Shown here one piece after another: positions 46,843-55,566 of a stretch of DNA of 59,917 bases. The DNA is from Marinisporobacter sp. (GTDB taxonomy: Bacteria; Bacillota; Clostridia; Peptostreptococcales; Thermotaleaceae), in NCBI GenBank assembly GCA_025210525.1, contig JAOARP010000046.1, positions 1 to 59,917 on the forward strand, in the 5' to 3' direction. How positions within the stretch are numbered: the first letter of the stretch is position 1; every line of letters begins with the position of its first letter. A model generated the notes under the pieces. The model was not told where the DNA came from. It saw only the letters and a program-made list of their open reading frames with translations, and searched no databases. The translations under genes were made by a program, and so were the position numbers.

Positions 46843-47559
46843 ATGCCTAAAGAATTAAAAATAGGATGCCAAATACCTAAAGAAGAGAAAAAAATAGTTG
46901 AGGAATCTACTAAAGAGGAGATTTCAGTTAAAAAGGAGGAAGTGAACATGTTAAAGGTAGGAAAACCTGTACCAAATTTTACTGCACCTGCATATCAACA
47001 AGGTAAATTTATAAATGTAGATTTATCAGAATATAAGGGGAAATGGGTTTTATTATGCTTTTATCCAGGAGACTTTACATTTGTTTGAGCCACTGAAGTT
47101 TCAGCAGTTGCTGAAAAATATGAAGAACTACAAGATTTAGGCGTTGAAGTACTTTCTATTAGTGTAGATAGTGTTTTTGTACATAAGATGTGGAATGAAC
47201 ACGAATTATCTAAGATGGTAGGAAAAGATATTCCATTCCCTATGTTATCCGATCAAGGTGGAAATATTGGAAAAATGTATGGGGTATATGATGAAGATTC
47301 TGGCGTAGAAACAAGAGGAAGATTTATCATTGATCCAGATGGAAAGCTTCAGGCATTTGAAGTTTTAACACCTCCAGTAGGAAGAAATGTTAGCGAGACT
47401 ATTAGACAGATTAAAGCTTTTCAACTTGTTAGAGAATCAAAAGGGACACAAGCAACTCCTTCTGGATGGAAACCTGGGAAAAAAACATTGAAACCAGGAC
47501 CTCAACTAGTAGGAAATGTATGGAAAGAGTGGAAGGTTACTGAAGCTTTTGATGAATAG
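46843..47559 (+). CDS. Selenocysteine-containing peroxiredoxin (AhpC/Prx1 type)
   Basis: 238 codons with one in-frame TGA (47086-47088) exactly where AhpC-type peroxiredoxins have the peroxidatic Cys: FYPGDFTFV-U-ATEV. The frame continues without a break through SVDSVFVHKMW, FPMLSDQGG, GRFIIDPDG and ends GWKPGKKTLKPG. A SECIS-like hairpin follows the TGA. From an alternative start at 46948 (AAGGAGGA, then MLKVGKPVPNFTAPA) Sec is residue 47, the usual AhpC position; the start at 46843 adds 35 Lys/Glu-rich residues including one Cys (GCQIP). The normal resolving Cys (VCP) is replaced by ATP. Its 3' end overlaps the convergent gene by 23 bases. Confidence 0.85.
47099..47116 (+). promoter_or_regulatory. 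Bacterial SECIS-like hairpin
   Basis: TTTCAGC, loop AGTT, GCTGAAA: a perfect 7-bp stem whose loop has G as second base. The loop lies 18-21 nt after the UGA, inside the usual distance for SelB-recognised elements. Confidence 0.65.
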
Positions 47560-49003
47560 GAAGTTTACCTCCAGCTTGCTTATATCTAGCGTAAAACTCT
47601 TGTAAAAATTGATTAGCAACATTTGCATTATGTATAATGAGCATATTTTTATCATTTATATGATTTCCATTGTTACTCCAATTTGTAGAACCTATGATTA
47701 CTGATGGATCACTGTTTGTATTTGCATCAATAATCATGGTTTTACTATGGAGTTTTCTTTTTTCGTTGTCTTCAAATATGGGCGGTATATTTTTGTATTG
47801 GGCTAGGATTCTTTCAGATGCAGACCAATTTTTATAAAAAAAACAAGAATCAAAAACACCTTTTAAATCAAAATTTGTTCTTTGTCCATTAGGGGTTTCC
47901 CATTTATTTTTCAATATAGAAACGAGCTTTTTATCTGACCAACAAAAGATATTAAAATATACGCTAAAATCAGCTTTTTCCTGAACGAACTTTTGTAATT
48001 TACCTATGGGGTTATCACTAGGGGAAAAATATACTTCTACTAATGTTCCATTTATATCTACTTTATGTGTCGTATGATTATTTTTTCTTGCGTGAAAATT
48101 AGATTTTTCAGGATTAGGATTTATGCTGCTACCTCCCCACATTTCATTAAATTCTTCTTTGTAAATTTTTGCAAGCTTAGGTGAATGAATTTCTATTACA
48201 TTTTGAGTGTTTCCATCAAGTATCCCCTGATCTCTATTTTCTTTTGAGCCATACAGACCTGTCTGGGTAAAATTCCAACTCCCTGTCCAAACCCATTTAT
48301 TATCAATGATTACAAATTTGTTATGCATTTGATCCTTAGGTGGATAATATGCATTTTTAGATTTTTTTTCTCCTTCTGCAATCATAGCTCCTTTTACAAA
48401 ATGTTGTCCTATTTGAATTGCTTTTTTAGAAATGTCTATGTTTGGCAAATTAAAATCATTTCTTAAAGATTGATTGGTTACTGCAAACATAGGGGAATCA
48501 CAGAGTACATGAATATCATCCTTAGTTCCTATTATTTTATCCTTTCCTCTTATCATTTTTTCAATATACAACTTCATTATATTGTATCTTTCTTCATATT
48601 CTCCATAGGTGTTTTTTGCATCAGCAATAATCCGAACAGTGATGCCATTTGCTGCTTGATCAATTAATGCATCTACAATCTTAGGAAGGTTGATTTCATA
48701 AACGGTCAAATCAATACTTTCTTTAGCATGATGAATTCGAATAAGTAATCTTTCTTCTAAATTCACATGATAATTTGCTTTATTTCCTGGGAAAGCATAT
48801 TTTGATAAAGCGCTTTTATTAAAATAAACGTTTATGGCACCTTCTTTTTCTGAAAGATTATTGATCTGTTGGTGGGAGGAGTTGGTTTCAAAGATATTTC
48901 TTGTATACTCAGCAATTTCTTCAGCATTAAAACCATACAATAAAATAGCGAGAGCAACAACGAATAAGACTGTCTTTAATTCTTTTAATATACATTTACG
49001 CAT
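47537..49003 (-). CDS. Phospholipase D-like (HKD) protein
   Basis: 488 aa with an N-terminal membrane helix (LFVVALAILLYGF) and two HKD motifs: HNKFVIID (His231, Lys233, Asp238 from an upstream GTG) with a GSWNFT tail, and HSKTMIID (His423, Lys425, Asp430) followed by GSTNWS. Both are intact, so it is a catalytically competent PLD-family enzyme, perhaps acting on phospholipid or nucleic acid outside the cell or at the membrane. The ATG at 49003 is preferred; the GTG at 49015 abuts the ribosome binding site. The 3' end overlaps the peroxiredoxin gene. Confidence 0.88.
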   Translation of the reverse strand: MRKCILKELKTVLFVVALAILLYGFNAEEIAEYTRNIFETNSSHQQINNLSEKEGAINVYFNKSALSKYAFPGNKANYHVNLEERLLIRIHHAKESIDLTVYEINLPKIVDALIDQAANGITVRIIADAKNTYGEYEERYNIMKLYIEKMIRGKDKIIGTKDDIHVLCDSPMFAVTNQSLRNDFNLPNIDISKKAIQIGQHFVKGAMIAEGEKKSKNAYYPPKDQMHNKFVIIDNKWVWTGSWNFTQTGLYGSKENRDQGILDGNTQNVIEIHSPKLAKIYKEEFNEMWGGSSINPNPEKSNFHARKNNHTTHKVDINGTLVEVYFSPSDNPIGKLQKFVQEKADFSVYFNIFCWSDKKLVSILKNKWETPNGQRTNFDLKGVFDSCFFYKNWSASERILAQYKNIPPIFEDNEKRKLHSKTMIIDANTNSDPSVIIGSTNWSNNGNHINDKNMLIIHNANVANQFLQEFYARYKQAGGKLPIHQKLQ

Positions 49004-49201
49004 TAATTCGTGCACCTCTTTTTAGATTATCATCTATTCTTCTTTTCATATTCTTCCTTTAAATTAGAAAAATAGTAAAAATATTTCCGAATTGGTAAAT
49101 CTTTTTATAAAACGTATCAAAAGTATTATTTGAGCTGTCTATAATACATCTATAAATAGGTCTTGGTCTATGGAAAAATTTGAAAAAAATACAATACACT
49201 A

Positions 49202-49231
49202 TTGAAAATGATTATTAATATCATATATAAT
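49202..49231 (+). promoter_or_regulatory. Promoter with overlapping Fur box
   Basis: TTGAAA (49202-49207), 18-bp spacer, TATAAT (49226-49231). GAAAATGATTATTAATATC (49204-49222) matches the 19-bp Fur box at 15 positions and covers the spacer, so Fur would block polymerase. Confidence 0.75.
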
Positions 49232-49305
49232 ATAGGTGGGATCATCAGGGGAGATTAGATTAAAAAATAAAAATTTAATAGAAAAATTAAAGTGGGGGTG
49301 TAAAA

Positions 49306-51057
49306 ATGGGGGAGATCAAGAAAATATTTTCATATGCCAAGGATTTTAAAAGCAAAACATATTTAGCAACGGCATTAGCAACAATCAGTGCCATGATCGG
49401 GATGATTCCATTTGTATTTGTATATTTCATCATTATGGAATTTACAGGGAATCATCAGCCAAGTATCAATTATATATTGACTCTATCGGGATTTATATTG
49501 TTAGGGTTGATTTTAAAATCAGTACTTTTTTCAAAAGCTATGGCATTTTCTCATGAGGCTGCTTTTGATACCCTTATGGGAATGAGACATGAACTAGCAG
49601 ATAAGATGATCAGAATGCCAATGGGAGAAATTAATAAGAAAACATCAGGAAAATATAAAAGTATATTTGTTGATTATATTGATGACATGGAGCATATTTT
49701 AGCCCATATGATTCCAGAAGGGATAGCAGATACAGTAACGCCAATTGTTGTAATCATCCTTCTTTTTATAATTGACTTTAGAATGGCTCTTTTAGCACTC
49801 ATCAATCTGCCTATTGGGATCATTATATTTAAATTAATGATGAGAGATAGTGAAGAAAAAATCAAACATTATTTTGAAGCAGCAGCTAATTTAAATTCAA
49901 ATATAGTGGAGTATATTGGAGGAATGGAAGTCATAAAGATCTTTAATCAAACAACTTCTTCTTTTGAAAAATACACAAAATCTGCAAGGGAATATAAAAA
50001 ATTTACCCTTGCTTGGTATAAGGATTCATGGACCTATATGGCAGCTTTTTTTACGATAGTACCTTCTACGATTATTTTTGTATTACCCTTTGGAGCTATG
50101 CTTTATTTAAATGGAAGTTTATCGTTAGAAGCCTATATTCTAAGCATGTTATTATCTATTGGATTAGGGGCGCCTATTGTTAGATTAGTAGAGTTTGCAG
50201 AGTCACTTAATATGGTGGTACAAAAAAGCAAAATACTAGATGAAGTTTTCAGTGGGGTAGAGCTTATAGATAAGGGGAAAAATATAGTCCCTAGGGAGCA
50301 TGATATTTCCTTTGAAAATGTTAGCTTTGCTTATGAAAAAAAAGAGGTATTAAAAGATATTTCTTTTAAAGCAAAGGAAAATACTGTAACGGCTCTTGTT
50401 GGGGCTTCAGGTTCAGGAAAATCAACTATAGCAAAGCTTATAGTAAGATTTTGGGATATAAAAAAGGGCAAGATAAAAATAGGTGATATTGATATTTTAG
50501 ATATGTCCTTTGAAAGTTTGATGAACCATATTAGTTATGTATCACAAGACATATATTTGTTTAACACATCCATCATGGAAAATATTCGTATGGGAAAAGC
50601 AGATGCTTCAGATGAAGAAGTAATAAAGATGGCTAAAATCGCCCAGTGTCATGATTTTATCATCCAGACAGAAAATGGATACGATACAAATATAGGAGAT
50701 GCGGGCAATAAACTTTCAGGAGGACAAAAGCAGAGATTATCTATTGCAAGAGCCCTTCTTAAGGATGCTCCTATTATCGTTCTTGATGAGGCCACAGCTT
50801 TTACGGACCCTGAGAATGAGGATAAGATCCAAGAAGCACTCAATGGTTTGATTGGGGGAAAAACACTTATTGTAATCGCCCATAGATTATCTACAATTAT
50901 CCATGCAGAAAATATCATTGTCATGGATGATGGCAAGATTTCAGCCAAGGGTACCCATGATGAACTGCTTAAAAAATCAAAGCTTTATCAAGCTATGTGG
51001 AAGGCACATGTAGAAGCGAATGATTGGGAAATCAAGGCTAAGGAGGGGAGTCTATAA
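49306..51057 (+). CDS. ABC transporter, fused permease-ATPase (subunit 1)
   Basis: 583 aa half-transporter with six membrane helices (about 1-300) and an ATPase domain: Walker A GASGSGKST (about 366-374), Q-loop VSQDIYLF, signature LSGGQKQR, Walker B IIVLDEATAFTDPENE, H-loop AHRLST. The TDPENE D-loop region is typical of the YbtP/IrtA siderophore-type group. Its stop overlaps the start of the second subunit (TAATG). Iron-regulated promoter upstream. Likely imports or exports an iron-related compound as a heterodimer. Confidence 0.93.
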   Translation: MGEIKKIFSYAKDFKSKTYLATALATISAMIGMIPFVFVYFIIMEFTGNHQPSINYILTLSGFILLGLILKSVLFSKAMAFSHEAAFDTLMGMRHELADKMIRMPMGEINKKTSGKYKSIFVDYIDDMEHILAHMIPEGIADTVTPIVVIILLFIIDFRMALLALINLPIGIIIFKLMMRDSEEKIKHYFEAAANLNSNIVEYIGGMEVIKIFNQTTSSFEKYTKSAREYKKFTLAWYKDSWTYMAAFFTIVPSTIIFVLPFGAMLYLNGSLSLEAYILSMLLSIGLGAPIVRLVEFAESLNMVVQKSKILDEVFSGVELIDKGKNIVPREHDISFENVSFAYEKKEVLKDISFKAKENTVTALVGASGSGKSTIAKLIVRFWDIKKGKIKIGDIDILDMSFESLMNHISYVSQDIYLFNTSIMENIRMGKADASDEEVIKMAKIAQCHDFIIQTENGYDTNIGDAGNKLSGGQKQRLSIARALLKDAPIIVLDEATAFTDPENEDKIQEALNGLIGGKTLIVIAHRLSTIIHAENIIVMDDGKISAKGTHDELLKKSKLYQAMWKAHVEANDWEIKAKEGSL

Positions 51058-52838
51058 TGTTTAGCATTATAAAAAGAGTTTTAATCCTTGCTGAGAAGCA
51101 TGATGCAAAAAGAATAAAATGGGCTTGCGTTTTTGGTTTTTTCGAAGGAATATTTATGAATATGCCTATTTTTGCTATGTTGTTTGTATTAACAAAAATA
51201 GTTGATAAAACAATTGTCATTAAGGATGTTTGGATGAGTGGCGGTTTAATAGTGGTAGGGGTAATTGGTAGATATATAACTAAACGTATTGTATATGTTT
51301 TACAATGTGCTACTGGGTATGAAATCTTTGAAAAAGAGAGAATAAGTATAGGGGATCGGTTCAAAAGATTTTCAATGGGCTTTTTTAATGATCAAAAAAT
51401 GGGAGATATTTCTTCCGTTGTAACAACAGATTTTACCTTTATTGAGATGTTTGCTATGAATACAATTGATAAAGTAGTCAATGGTTTCTCATCCATCATA
51501 ATAGGATGCATATTTCTTTTGATTTTAGATTATCGTATTGCCCTAGTCTCTATTATAGTGAGTCTTTTATCAATGATCATACTAAAAAAAGTTCAGAGGA
51601 TTGCAAAGGAGCAATCGGCTAAAAAGGCAAAAGTTCAATCAAAGCTAATTGCCAGTGTTTTAGAATATGTACAAGGAATATCTGTGATCAAAGCTTTTAA
51701 TATGACAGGAGATCAATCTAAAGCGACTAAAGAATCTTTCAAAGAAACGAGAGATAGTTTAATTGGATTTGAAAAAGCCTTCATTCCAATTTTATTTAAA
51801 TATGAAAATTGTTTTTCAATTGGAATTGCGGGAACCGTGTTTTTAGTAAGCAGTTATTGTATGAATGGAACCTTAAGCATGCAGGTAATGCTTATGATGA
51901 TCGTATTTATTTTCGAGCTTTATTTACCTGTGAAAGCTTTAGGCGCTTTAACGGTTAAAATTAGAATCATGGAAGCGGGGCTTGATCGATACGATGCCAT
52001 AAAGAACGTTGAAATCATTGATGAAAATGGGAAAGACATGAAGCTTCATAGGTTTGATATAGCCTTTGAAAATGTATCCTTTGCCTATGAACAAAAAGAG
52101 ATTATAAAGGATATAAGCTTTAAGATACCACAAAATAGCATGACTGCATTAGTGGGTGCATCTGGTTGTGGAAAGACTACTATAGCCAATTTGATTGCAA
52201 GATTTTGGGATGTACAAAAAGGAAAAGTATTAGTAGGTGGAGTGGATGTAAAAGAAATGACTTGCGATAGCTTATTATCCAATATGAGCATGGTTTTTCA
52301 GAAGGTATATTTGTTTAATGATACTATTTATAATAATGTTAAATTTGGAAAAGCCAATGCATCAAAGGAAGAAATCATAAAAGCTTGCCAAAAGGCAAGA
52401 TGCCATGAGTTTATTATGGAGCTTGAAGATGGTTACGATACAATGATTGGCGAAGGGGGCTCTACTTTATCTGGTGGTGAAAAGCAAAGAATTTCTATTG
52501 CTAGAGCCATATTAAAGGATGCACCCATTATATTGCTTGATGAAGCAACAGCAAGTATTGACCCTGAAAATGAACAAAGAATACAACAAGCTATTAATGC
52601 ATTAATCAAAAATAAAACATTAATCGTTATAGCTCATAGATTATCCACAATAAAAGCAGCAGATCAGATTCTTGTATTAGAAGAAGGAAAGCTTGTGGAA
52701 AAGGGGATACATGATGATTTATTAAATAAAAACGGAATCTATGCAGACTTTTGGAATAGGCGACAAAAGGCTCGTAACTGGAAATTTGGAATAAAATCTA
52801 ATGATAAAAATAAAAAGGCAAAAGAAATAGTTATCTAG
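51057..52838 (+). CDS. ABC transporter, fused permease-ATPase (subunit 2)
   Basis: 593 aa partner of the preceding half-transporter. Six membrane helices are followed by Walker A GASGCGKTT, Q-loop VFQKVYLFNDTI, signature LSGGEKQR, Walker B IILLDEATASIDPENE and H-loop AHRLST. VYLFNDTI with IDPENE is the YbtQ/IrtB-type pattern. Both ATPase sites look intact. A methyltransferase gene follows after 14 nt, in the same operon. Confidence 0.93.
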   Translation: MFSIIKRVLILAEKHDAKRIKWACVFGFFEGIFMNMPIFAMLFVLTKIVDKTIVIKDVWMSGGLIVVGVIGRYITKRIVYVLQCATGYEIFEKERISIGDRFKRFSMGFFNDQKMGDISSVVTTDFTFIEMFAMNTIDKVVNGFSSIIIGCIFLLILDYRIALVSIIVSLLSMIILKKVQRIAKEQSAKKAKVQSKLIASVLEYVQGISVIKAFNMTGDQSKATKESFKETRDSLIGFEKAFIPILFKYENCFSIGIAGTVFLVSSYCMNGTLSMQVMLMMIVFIFELYLPVKALGALTVKIRIMEAGLDRYDAIKNVEIIDENGKDMKLHRFDIAFENVSFAYEQKEIIKDISFKIPQNSMTALVGASGCGKTTIANLIARFWDVQKGKVLVGGVDVKEMTCDSLLSNMSMVFQKVYLFNDTIYNNVKFGKANASKEEIIKACQKARCHEFIMELEDGYDTMIGEGGSTLSGGEKQRISIARAILKDAPIILLDEATASIDPENEQRIQQAINALIKNKTLIVIAHRLSTIKAADQILVLEEGKLVEKGIHDDLLNKNGIYADFWNRRQKARNWKFGIKSNDKNKKAKEIVI

Positions 52839-52852
52839 AGAGGAGAAATGTT

Positions 52853-53884
52853 ATGATGAAACCTTTTATGAAAGTGGAGGATGAGCACAAATATTTGTTT
52901 AATATGGGACTTGATGAATTAAAGAAAAAAATAGTTTTTGCAGCTATTGAACTTGATTTATTTACGCAACTAGAAGAACCTAAGACAGCAAAAGAAGTTG
53001 CAGAAAAAATGAAGTATGAGATTAAAAACACAGAACATATATTAAATGCATTAACAAGTATAGATTTACTTGAAAAAAAATCAGGGGAATATAAAAATAG
53101 AGAAATTTCAAATTTGTATCTTTCTAGGAATTCAGATGGTTTTGCTGGAGATTTAATCATAGGATACGATCTTACGCTCGTAGCTACCCTTAGTGATGAG
53201 GATATTGTTCAGGCTATAAAAGAAGGTAGTAAGAGCTTCTATAAGGATAAAGATGGACTTGAAGCTCATAAAATGTATGGAGATTATACTTCCATTTTAA
53301 AGAAAAGTCAGAGAATCGGTCGTGCTAAAGAAATTTGTGAGTTAGTAAAAGAATTACCTGAATTCAAAGGGTTTAAAAAAATACTTGATTTAGGAGGGGG
53401 ACCTGGACTTATAGGAATAGCTATAGGACGTGAAAAGGAAGATGTTGAAGGGGTTATATTTGATACACCTGAAACCATTGTTATTACTAAAGAATGTATA
53501 GAAGAGTATCAAATGGAAGAAAGGTTTAGTACCCTTTCAGGAGATTATATAAATGATGATATAGGAAGTAATTATGATTTTGTATTAGCTATTGGAACCC
53601 TTAATTTTGCTAAAAATAATTTAGATGTAGTAACTAAAAAAATATATGATAGTCTAAATGATGGTGGTGTGTTTATGGCTATTTCTGAGGGACTTGTAGA
53701 GGAAGGAACAAAACCTGAACAAATGGTTTTAGGATGGTTTCCAAGTGTATTAAAAGGTGTGGATTTTCATTTAGATCAAGGGCAAGTAAGTGAATCGGCT
53801 TTGAGGAGTGGATTTAAAAGTGCAACAAGAAAAACAATAAAATCTACAAATGGTATAGTAGATGTAGATCTATTGAGAAAATAA
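52853..53884 (+). CDS. SAM-dependent methyltransferase (O-methyltransferase type)
   Basis: 343 aa. An N-terminal winged-helix dimerisation part (AIELDLFTQLEEPKTAKEVAE...LLEKKSGEYKN) precedes the Rossmann domain, with SAM motif I ILDLGGGPGLIGIAIGR and a later NYDFVLAIGTLNF. This is the layout of small-molecule O-methyltransferases (acetylserotonin-methyltransferase-like). Coupled to the Fur-type ABC pair, it may modify a metallophore or a related small molecule; the substrate is unknown. Start follows GAGAGGAGAAATG; an ATG one codon later is also possible. Confidence 0.88.
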   Translation: MMKPFMKVEDEHKYLFNMGLDELKKKIVFAAIELDLFTQLEEPKTAKEVAEKMKYEIKNTEHILNALTSIDLLEKKSGEYKNREISNLYLSRNSDGFAGDLIIGYDLTLVATLSDEDIVQAIKEGSKSFYKDKDGLEAHKMYGDYTSILKKSQRIGRAKEICELVKELPEFKGFKKILDLGGGPGLIGIAIGREKEDVEGVIFDTPETIVITKECIEEYQMEERFSTLSGDYINDDIGSNYDFVLAIGTLNFAKNNLDVVTKKIYDSLNDGGVFMAISEGLVEEGTKPEQMVLGWFPSVLKGVDFHLDQGQVSESALRSGFKSATRKTIKSTNGIVDVDLLRK

Positions 53885-54040
53885 ATCATTTAAGGGTGAT
53901 TAATGGTACAATTGTTTAGTTTTTAAAGAAATATTTATATTCAAAAAAGTTTTTAACAAATTCTGGAGATTTTTGTTGTGTTATCCACTCAATATCACTA
54001 TCTTCATTTTAAGTGAGAGGCTTAAAAAATATCTAAAATT

Positions 54041-54087
54041 AACACCGATATATTCTAAGATTTTTTAAAATATATCGGTGTTTTTGT
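54041..54087. terminator. Bidirectional terminator
   Basis: CACCGATATATT and AATATATCGGTG form a stem with T-tracts beyond, between the convergent methyltransferase and glycosidase genes. Confidence 0.82.
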
Positions 54088-54122
54088 AATAAAACTTTCG
54101 AATTTTTTAGAAAGAAGTTGAG

Positions 54123-55232
54123 CTATTTAGAGCCTGGATCTATTACTTGTTGTTCTAAAAAAATAAGTCCATTATTAACATTTCTTCCTGGATGTGTAAT
54201 ATATTTGCCTTGATAGAAAAGAGAAGATGAAGCTCCCCCATCTAAGCACATGGCACTTTTTAAGTTCATTTTAGTACAAAGAGTAGCAAGATCTTTAATG
54301 GTTATACTTGGAGCAGTTCCTATGATGATTTTATTATCATAAGTTACCCCTATAAAGCTTCTTTGTGCTTTTGTTGTATTGATTTTGGCTTCATAAAATC
54401 CTTCTGATAGTCCATCAGCTGTGATTTTACCATTGATGAGTAAACTTGGTCCTGCGCCTACTGCGTATTTTACATCTTCCCATTTTACATTTTGAGGGGA
54501 GTTTTGATCTATATTTTTAGATTCAAAATTTGTTTTATAGGATATAGTATCACCTATTCTAAATCTATCCGCTAAATGGCTTACATTTTCATTAAAAAGA
54601 ATTACAATCTGATTTTCTCCAACATATGTTTCTACATTGTCCTTTAGTATGGATTCAACCATGCCCTCTTTAACGACTACAGCTTTTCCATTTGAAATAG
54701 AAATTTTATCTTTATATTCTGGTGTAAATATGACAATTGCATCTGACTCAGTACGAGGGTGATTGAGTCCCCAAGCATAATACCTTAATTCCCCGTTGAT
54801 ATAACCATCTATAGTAATATTTAACTGATCTATGATTACCTTATTTTCATCTGTAAAGCCTATGACACAACCATAGTTACCTATATGTAATACCTTGCCA
54901 TCTTCTATAATAGTTCCATAAGGAAGGGGTTTTCCATCATAGGAACTAAAGTATGAACCATTGATTCCTGCTATAACTTTTGAATTAGGACTTTTACTTA
55001 AATCAGCCATAGCTTTTAGATCTTGTGCTAAAGCAATTCCTTTATGGGCTCTTACTACTTTAGGCTTTATAGTAAGATTGTTAATATCTAAGAGGATAGT
55101 AGATACATTTTTATTCATATCTTTAAAATACATATTTTGACTCACATGACTTGATGCAAACACAGCTGAAAAGTTAAAAGAAAAAATAAGGACGATGAGT
55201 AAACAAGCTCTACAAAATTTGATATTTTTCAT
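54123..55232 (-). CDS. Secreted phosphodiester glycosidase family protein (NAGPA-like)
   Basis: 369 aa. A Sec signal peptide ends near AVFASS. The domain carries VIAGINGSYFSS, SFIGVTYDN, and the C-terminal signature CLDGGASSSLFY of the phosphodiester glycosidase/NAGPA family. Bacterial members act on polysaccharide or peptidoglycan phosphodiester links; the substrate here is unknown. A truncated copy of its 5' end lies at 43522-43620, and its promoter side adjoins a copy of the terminator at 45061. Confidence 0.88.
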   Translation of the reverse strand: MKNIKFCRACLLIVLIFSFNFSAVFASSHVSQNMYFKDMNKNVSTILLDINNLTIKPKVVRAHKGIALAQDLKAMADLSKSPNSKVIAGINGSYFSSYDGKPLPYGTIIEDGKVLHIGNYGCVIGFTDENKVIIDQLNITIDGYINGELRYYAWGLNHPRTESDAIVIFTPEYKDKISISNGKAVVVKEGMVESILKDNVETYVGENQIVILFNENVSHLADRFRIGDTISYKTNFESKNIDQNSPQNVKWEDVKYAVGAGPSLLINGKITADGLSEGFYEAKINTTKAQRSFIGVTYDNKIIIGTAPSITIKDLATLCTKMNLKSAMCLDGGASSSLFYQGKYITHPGRNVNNGLIFLEQQVIDPGSK

Positions 55233-55300
55233 AAAATACTCCTTTCAAAATAGTCTTTATAATATACACATTCTACCATGAACTGATAAGTATAGCTATA

Positions 55301-55352
55301 AAAAAATCTCCTTTTAGGCTGTTGTTGATTTTTGCCTAAAAGGAGATTTTTT
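55301..55352. terminator. Bidirectional terminator, AAATCTCC family, second copy
   Basis: AAATCTCCTTTTAGGC and GCCTAAAAGGAGATTT, perfect stem; near-identical to 45061-45108. It sits between the glycosidase and the C69 remnant. Confidence 0.85.
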
Positions 55353-55362
55353 AGGATTATTG

Positions 55363-55440
55363 TACGCGTGTTAGAATAATGATCCGGTGTTTCTCTAAAT
55401 TTTGTAGCAAAGATAATGATAGTCTCTTCAAGGGGGTTGA
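55363..55440 (-). pseudogene. Remnant of a C69 dipeptidase gene
   Basis: On the minus strand, one frame reads FATKFRETPDHYSNTRTII, aligned with AATFGEPRDHYSNMRTWI of the intact dipeptidase (45116-46612). DNA identity is visible over GTACGC-TGTTAGAATAATGATC. Only about 25 codons from the middle of the gene remain. Confidence 0.65.
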
Positions 55441-55566
55441 AGAATTCACTATAAATGAATTGAAATTCACAGCAAAAAAATGGAGGGAATTAACTTATTT
55501 TATCGAAAAATACATTTATGCAAGATAAAGGACATATCTAAATTGTTCAAGAGGGAGAGAAGTCAT

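Noticed and set aside
47086-47088. Premature stop or sequencing error in the peroxiredoxin
   Set aside because: The TGA falls exactly on the catalytic Cys position, the frame continues with conserved motifs, and a SECIS-like hairpin follows. An error in a single base cannot be fully excluded from sequence alone.
47188-47559. Separate short gene starting at MWNEHEL
   Set aside because: It is the in-frame continuation of the peroxiredoxin after the TGA; no ribosome binding site precedes it.
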